Assembly: GCA_947498415.1 (NCBI GenBank)
Contig: CANMKB010000001.1
Coordinates: 1-64,000 of the forward strand
DNA length: 64,000 nucleotides
Source: an uncultured Paracoccaceae bacterium
GTDB lineage: Bacteria > Pseudomonadota > Alphaproteobacteria > Rhodobacterales > Rhodobacteraceae
Reading direction: 5' to 3'
Position 1 is the first letter of the stretch, and each line of letters opens with the position of its first letter. Shown here piece after piece: positions 60,343 through 64,000 of the stretch. Both the position numbers and the translations under genes were made by a program. Below the pieces are notes generated by a model that was not told the DNA's origin, did no database searches, and was given only the letters and a program-made list of their open reading frames with translations.

Positions 60343-61680
60343 CTAGCCCGGTTTCAGCTTAGAATTTTCGAGAGCTTTGCTACGTTCGCCGTCTCTATCG
60401 CGTCGCTTATCAATAATCCAGCCTGCGGCGCCTAATGCAAGCAATAGCCCACCCCGATCATTGGTCAATGAGATCATAAAACCTGTCAATCCGCGTCGTT
60501 CTGTCAAGTCAAGGTATAGATCATTGAAGCGTTGAAGCATAATCCATCCTCCGCTTGCAATCTGATCTCGGCTTGCGTCGAGGGCGCTAAGAGCGCCCCC
60601 AAAAAAACCATCATAGACAAAAAAGTGCACAGACCATGCATAGAACGCTATACAGCCGATAGATAGCCACAAAAGCACATCAAATGATCCTAAAGCGCTC
60701 TCCTCGTAGGCTTGTCTGATAGGCGTGTGTTTCACAACATATTGTGTGCCAAAACTGCAAAATACTAACAGAACTAGAGTATTGATCTGATCAACCATAA
60801 ATGAAGCACCTTCCCGAACCTTGCTATAGATTTGCTCGGTGAGAACCATTTTTGCTTCCGGGGAGATATTACCTATGTTGAGGCTAACAAATAAATTATC
60901 TAGTTGTAATTTCACTTCTTGGTAGTCCTGAAACTGTTCAAAGGTTTGAGCAATAACAAGCGCAACAATCATGATTACAGCTGAAAAATTAGTGATGCTG
61001 TAGATTGTGTACGGAACATAACCTCTAGCTAAACGTTTCGCAAAAATAACGCGCTTCTTAACAACACAATTGTTTTCGTCTCTAATGACGCAGTTGTCAT
61101 CGCGCCTACACGTGTAAAATTCATACGCCAAGACAATTAAGCAGACAGCTCCAAATAGACCTATTGCAGGCCATTTATAGCTCGTAATAAGCTTCAAAAT
61201 GCCAACATCTTCTGTGACTAGATTAACTACCAGCAGAATGGTTAAAACCATAGAGAGCGCAGAGATTTCACCATACAAACCTGACTTTGGTGGCGTTAAA
61301 ATAGGTCGTACCCGGCGCTTTTTTGCATCAAGATCACCTTTTATCGCGAACTTGGAGATCCACGCTCGTCCTCCAAAATCATAAGCTAAGAAGGTGGAAA
61401 GAGCCCCAATATTAAGCGCTACAGCTATAATAAAAAGATCAACATCCTCTGTCAGAAAAGTAACTGTCACTAAAATGACAAGGAACGCGGATAGAGCAAT
61501 TATCTCGTGGTGTAGTCCTTGCTTTGGATCAAGCGCGATTGATGACTTTTGACTACCATCTTGGCCGAACGAGTTTCTAATCGCGAGTACCGAGAGCCTG
61601 ATAAAGCGACTTACTTTGTAAACCCAGAAAGTAGAAAGAGCTCCAATACTCAATACTGATGCTATGGTAACAAAATCCAC
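60343..61680 (-). CDS. polytopic membrane protein, co-directional with the EEP gene
   Basis: 445 aa with many hydrophobic segments (IIALSAFLVILVTVTFL, EISALSMVLTILLVVNLV, FGAVCLIVLAYEF, FDVLLWLSIGCIAFYAWSVHFFVY); 82 bp upstream of the EEP gene. Confidence 0.65.
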   Translation of the reverse strand: MDFVTIASVLSIGALSTFWVYKVSRFIRLSVLAIRNSFGQDGSQKSSIALDPKQGLHHEIIALSAFLVILVTVTFLTEDVDLFIIAVALNIGALSTFLAYDFGGRAWISKFAIKGDLDAKKRRVRPILTPPKSGLYGEISALSMVLTILLVVNLVTEDVGILKLITSYKWPAIGLFGAVCLIVLAYEFYTCRRDDNCVIRDENNCVVKKRVIFAKRLARGYVPYTIYSITNFSAVIMIVALVIAQTFEQFQDYQEVKLQLDNLFVSLNIGNISPEAKMVLTEQIYSKVREGASFMVDQINTLVLLVFCSFGTQYVVKHTPIRQAYEESALGSFDVLLWLSIGCIAFYAWSVHFFVYDGFFGGALSALDASRDQIASGGWIMLQRFNDLYLDLTERRGLTGFMISLTNDRGGLLLALGAAGWIIDKRRDRDGERSKALENSKLKPG

Positions 61681-62248
61681 TTTTCATGCCTACCACTTAG
61701 AACTTTCGACAAAAGTCCTCCACCACAAACCGAAGTTCAAGGAAAAACTTGTAGTACAATTGGCTTAATTTTCTGGTTTCAGAGCAAGTGCTATACTAAC
61801 GTTTCTAAAATTTTTGACGGAGAAGCTTCCATCCCCTCACGCAATTTATTCAGTATGCCACTTACCTGCAGATTACTTTAAACTTTTACATAACTCATAG
61901 CGTTTCGAAATTATCCTCTCTATAGAACAAAGTCCCTCATCAAGCCTAGTTTTCTGGAGAGTCTTAAGCGTCCAATATTCTAACAGTCTGTTCAAAAACG
62001 GCCGGTCTACCGTAAGCGGACATTCAAATTTTACGCTGTGGCATCCAGCCTTGGAGTAAAGAGGCAAAAGCGATTGTCTGCTTTGGGCTGGGAGCGGTCA
62101 TCTGGTAAATTTGGAATGGCGTTAACTCGTGGACGAAATTGCGGAGCAACTGCGAAAATATGCACAGACTTTGCACACGCTTTGCACAAAATTAAAATCT
62201 AGCCAACCGCAGCATGAGTAACACCTTGGATTCACTAAGTTTTAAAAA

Positions 62249-62290
62249 GGGCGGTCGAATAGATCGACTTTCGAGTCATCTCGACCGCCC
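62249..62290 (-). terminator. strong terminator-like hairpin on the minus strand
   Basis: GGGCGGTCGA ... GACT-TTCG-AGTC ... TCGACCGCCC, preceded on the + strand by TTTTAAAAA (T-rich tract on the minus strand). Confidence 0.65.
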
Positions 62291-62607
62291 AACGACAGAA
62301 CAGTAATTGATATACGAAATGCAGGCGGCTGATCGCATTGAAGCGCAACAATAAACTCTCTTTGGCACAAGGTCGCAAATCCGCTGTTCCTAGAAGTGCA
62401 AATTGGAAACGCCAATGGCACAATTTAAACAACACCATATTGACGTAGAAGATCACGGCAGGCCACGACCGATCAAAGGGGAGACGGCAAATTGCTTCCT
62501 AACTATGATCGATAAATCCATCCGGATGGTTACGTTGCTTACTCCTTCCTAGCCACAAGAAACGTAGAATCGGCAAAACCAATAGTGATGCACAAAACCG
62601 ATTTTTC

Positions 62608-62653
62608 TGTGTTAGGCATTGTGTTAGCTTTTGTGACACGCGAGACTAACACA
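62608..62653. promoter_or_regulatory. putative integrase arm-site array (right end)
   Basis: TGTGTTAG 62608, TGTGTTAG 62620, degenerate TGTGACAC 62632, inverted CTAACACA 62646-62653; same 12-12-14 spacing as the left end. Confidence 0.75.
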
Positions 62654-62713
62654 CAATTGAATTACCCTTTACTAACAACGCACTAGTGAATTTTTCGCTA
62701 AAGTATTGGAGAT

Positions 62714-62736
62714 TTCAATCCTCCCCAGCAGCACCA
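62714..62736 (+). repeat. att direct repeat, distal side
   Basis: TTCAATCCTCCCCAGCAGCACCA, identical to the tRNA-Thr 3' end. Confidence 0.93.
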
Positions 62737-62859
62737 CCTTCAATACCCACATTCCCACCAGCTGAATACAGCCTTGCCCTTTCTGGTGGCTTCGATTTCA
62801 ATCGGGGTGAAGGCGTGTTTTGATTTTGCAAACGCCCAATGATGCAAAGGTATGTATTT

Positions 62860-63249
62860 ATGAAATTTTCCAAGTCTATCTGTGTTTTCGCAGCGGTGTG
62901 TTTCGCCTCTGGCGTTTTCGCCGAAGAGCTTGTCAGTCGCACCGAGCTAAGCCGCGATCCGCTTTCTGGTGTACCTGGAATGGAAGTGGTGAAAAGCAAA
63001 TTGGTGTTGCAAAACGGAGGACGCATTGTGTTGCACACACATCCTGGGGATGAACATGCGGTCATTGCCCAGGGCGGTATGGTCGAGCTTCCGAATGGGA
63101 AGACGGTGGAGTTTGCAGATGGCACACCGATGTTTTTTCCCGAGGGGCAGGTGCATGGCGGAATCACGTCGCGCCATGACGCGCCGATTGTCGTGTACAC
63201 CACGCATATCGTGCGCAGCGGTGAACCCTTTACGACCCTAGCTGAATGA
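62860..63249 (+). CDS. secreted cupin-domain protein
   Basis: Signal peptide MKFSKSICVFAAVCFASGVFA; GRIVLHTHPGDEHAVIAQGGMVELPNGKTVEFADGTPMFFPEGQVHG. Confidence 0.8.
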   Translation: MKFSKSICVFAAVCFASGVFAEELVSRTELSRDPLSGVPGMEVVKSKLVLQNGGRIVLHTHPGDEHAVIAQGGMVELPNGKTVEFADGTPMFFPEGQVHGGITSRHDAPIVVYTTHIVRSGEPFTTLAE

Positions 63250-63283
63250 TCGGCGATTGGGTGCGCGTTACTCTGTGCGCGCC

Positions 63284-64000
63284 CTAGCACGCTGCCATCA
63301 AACGATAGACAATTTGCGCTGCAGTGAAATCCCAAGCTGCATTGCCATCTGGCGCCAACTCCACAACATCCAGCCCAACGCAGCGACGCCCTTTTAACGC
63401 GTGTTCGACCAAGCGCAGCGCCTGATAATAGCCCAATCCACCCGGCACCGGGGTGCCCGTCGCCGGCATCAGGCTTGGGTCCAATCCATCCACATCAAAG
63501 CTGACATACACATCTTTTGGGAAATCCTCTGGGAGATCGACGGCATGAATGTTGTCGACCACCAGCGCTTCGGCGTCTTTATAAAACACATTGTGATGCG
63601 CACGGCTTTCCATTTCTTGTTCGCACAATGCCCGCACCCCAAACTGTGCAAGCCGCACCCCCTCTTGCGCCAAAAGATGCATCACTGAGGCATGGCTGTG
63701 CTTATTGCCCTGATATGCAATCCGCAGGTCTGCGTGTGCGTCGATTTGCACAAGCCCAATCGGTTTGTTCAATGCACGCGCCACCCCCATAACGGCGCCG
63801 TAGCTCAGTGAATGCTCCCCTCCAAGGGTGACGGGGAGTTTGCCATCTTTCACAACCGCTTCTGTCCGTTGAGCCAGACGCTCCATCACGTCGGGAAGAT
63901 CACCGGTGCAATCAAGAGGCTGCTGGGTGAAAATCCCCTGCGCGCAAGGTTCTTTCCCAACCGTGATCCGCTCAAGCTCGCTTGAGGCTTCGATGATGGC
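63284..64000 (-). CDS. agmatinase/arginase family protein (5' end beyond the window)
   Basis: PVTLGGEHSLSYG, VQIDAHADLR, YVSFDVDGLDPSLMPATGTPVPGGL; frame stays open to the window edge. Confidence 0.93.
   Translation of the reverse strand, partial: AIIEASSELERITVGKEPCAQGIFTQQPLDCTGDLPDVMERLAQRTEAVVKDGKLPVTLGGEHSLSYGAVMGVARALNKPIGLVQIDAHADLRIAYQGNKHSHASVMHLLAQEGVRLAQFGVRALCEQEMESRAHHNVFYKDAEALVVDNIHAVDLPEDFPKDVYVSFDVDGLDPSLMPATGTPVPGGLGYYQALRLVEHALKGRRCVGLDVVELAPDGNAAWDFTAAQIVYRLMAAC

Larger units (their letters stand above)
44724..62736 (+). mobile_element. 18.0 kb integrated element in tRNA-Thr (phage-satellite or integrative-element-like)
   Basis: 23-bp perfect direct repeat TTCAATCCTCCCCAGCAGCACCA at 44724-44746 and 62714-62736; tyrosine integrase immediately inside the tRNA side; TerS-like, primase/helicase and resolvase genes inside; core genes on the tRNA side. 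Confidence 0.93.

Noticed and set aside
62235-62456. ORF 62235..62456 (-, 73 aa) as a gene
   Set aside because: Runs through a strong terminator-like hairpin; no ribosome-binding site or recognisable motif
44724-62736. Complete prophage interpretation of the tRNA-Thr element
   Set aside because: No recognisable terL, portal, capsid, tail, holin or lysin genes; too small and dominated by replication/integration and cargo genes
44724-62736. ICE/IME interpretation with conjugation
   Set aside because: No relaxase, coupling protein or T4SS gene recognised; a minimal IME with an unrecognised relaxase cannot be fully excluded

Overview
This looks like a chromosomal window from an alphaproteobacterium, probably Rhodobacterales. 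That rests on the conserved core block murA / DUF2948 / hisD / UPF0262 / LMW-PTPase / infA / maf / RNase G / yacG / tRNA-Phe; taxonomy is inference. From left to right: (1) 0.3-8.6 kb, a glycan-type locus (phosphomannomutase, methyltransferases, two glycosyltransferases). (2) 8.7-23.4 kb, a secretion locus with a TolC/NodT-like outer-membrane protein, a T1SS ABC transporter, an HlyD-type adaptor, a LuxR-type regulator, an extreme low-complexity Gly/Asn/Gln-rich protein and a second repeat-containing candidate substrate. (3) 23.4-35.1 kb, a transport/glutathione module (TctCBA, GntR, peroxiredoxin, two GSTs, NTF2-like protein, polar amino-acid ABC transporter). It is bracketed by two inverted, decayed IS3-family remnants and by a short duplicate of the tRNA-Phe 3' end. 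(4) 35.1-44.6 kb, core genes. (5) 44.72-62.74 kb, an 18.0 kb integrated element in tRNA-Thr(GGT). It is delimited by a 23-bp perfect direct repeat and carries a tyrosine integrase, a TerS-like gene in a coupled operon, a 1272-aa DUF927-type primase/helicase, an iteron-like region, a serine resolvase with a res-like region, and variable cargo. No terL, portal, capsid or tail gene was seen, so the best hypothesis is a phage satellite (PICI-like) or other small integrative element. Both ends carry the same four-site motif array with identical spacing, which I interpret as integrase arm-type sites. (6) 62.8-64 kb, a cupin and a truncated agmatinase/arginase. All family calls come from reading the translations; no database search was run.
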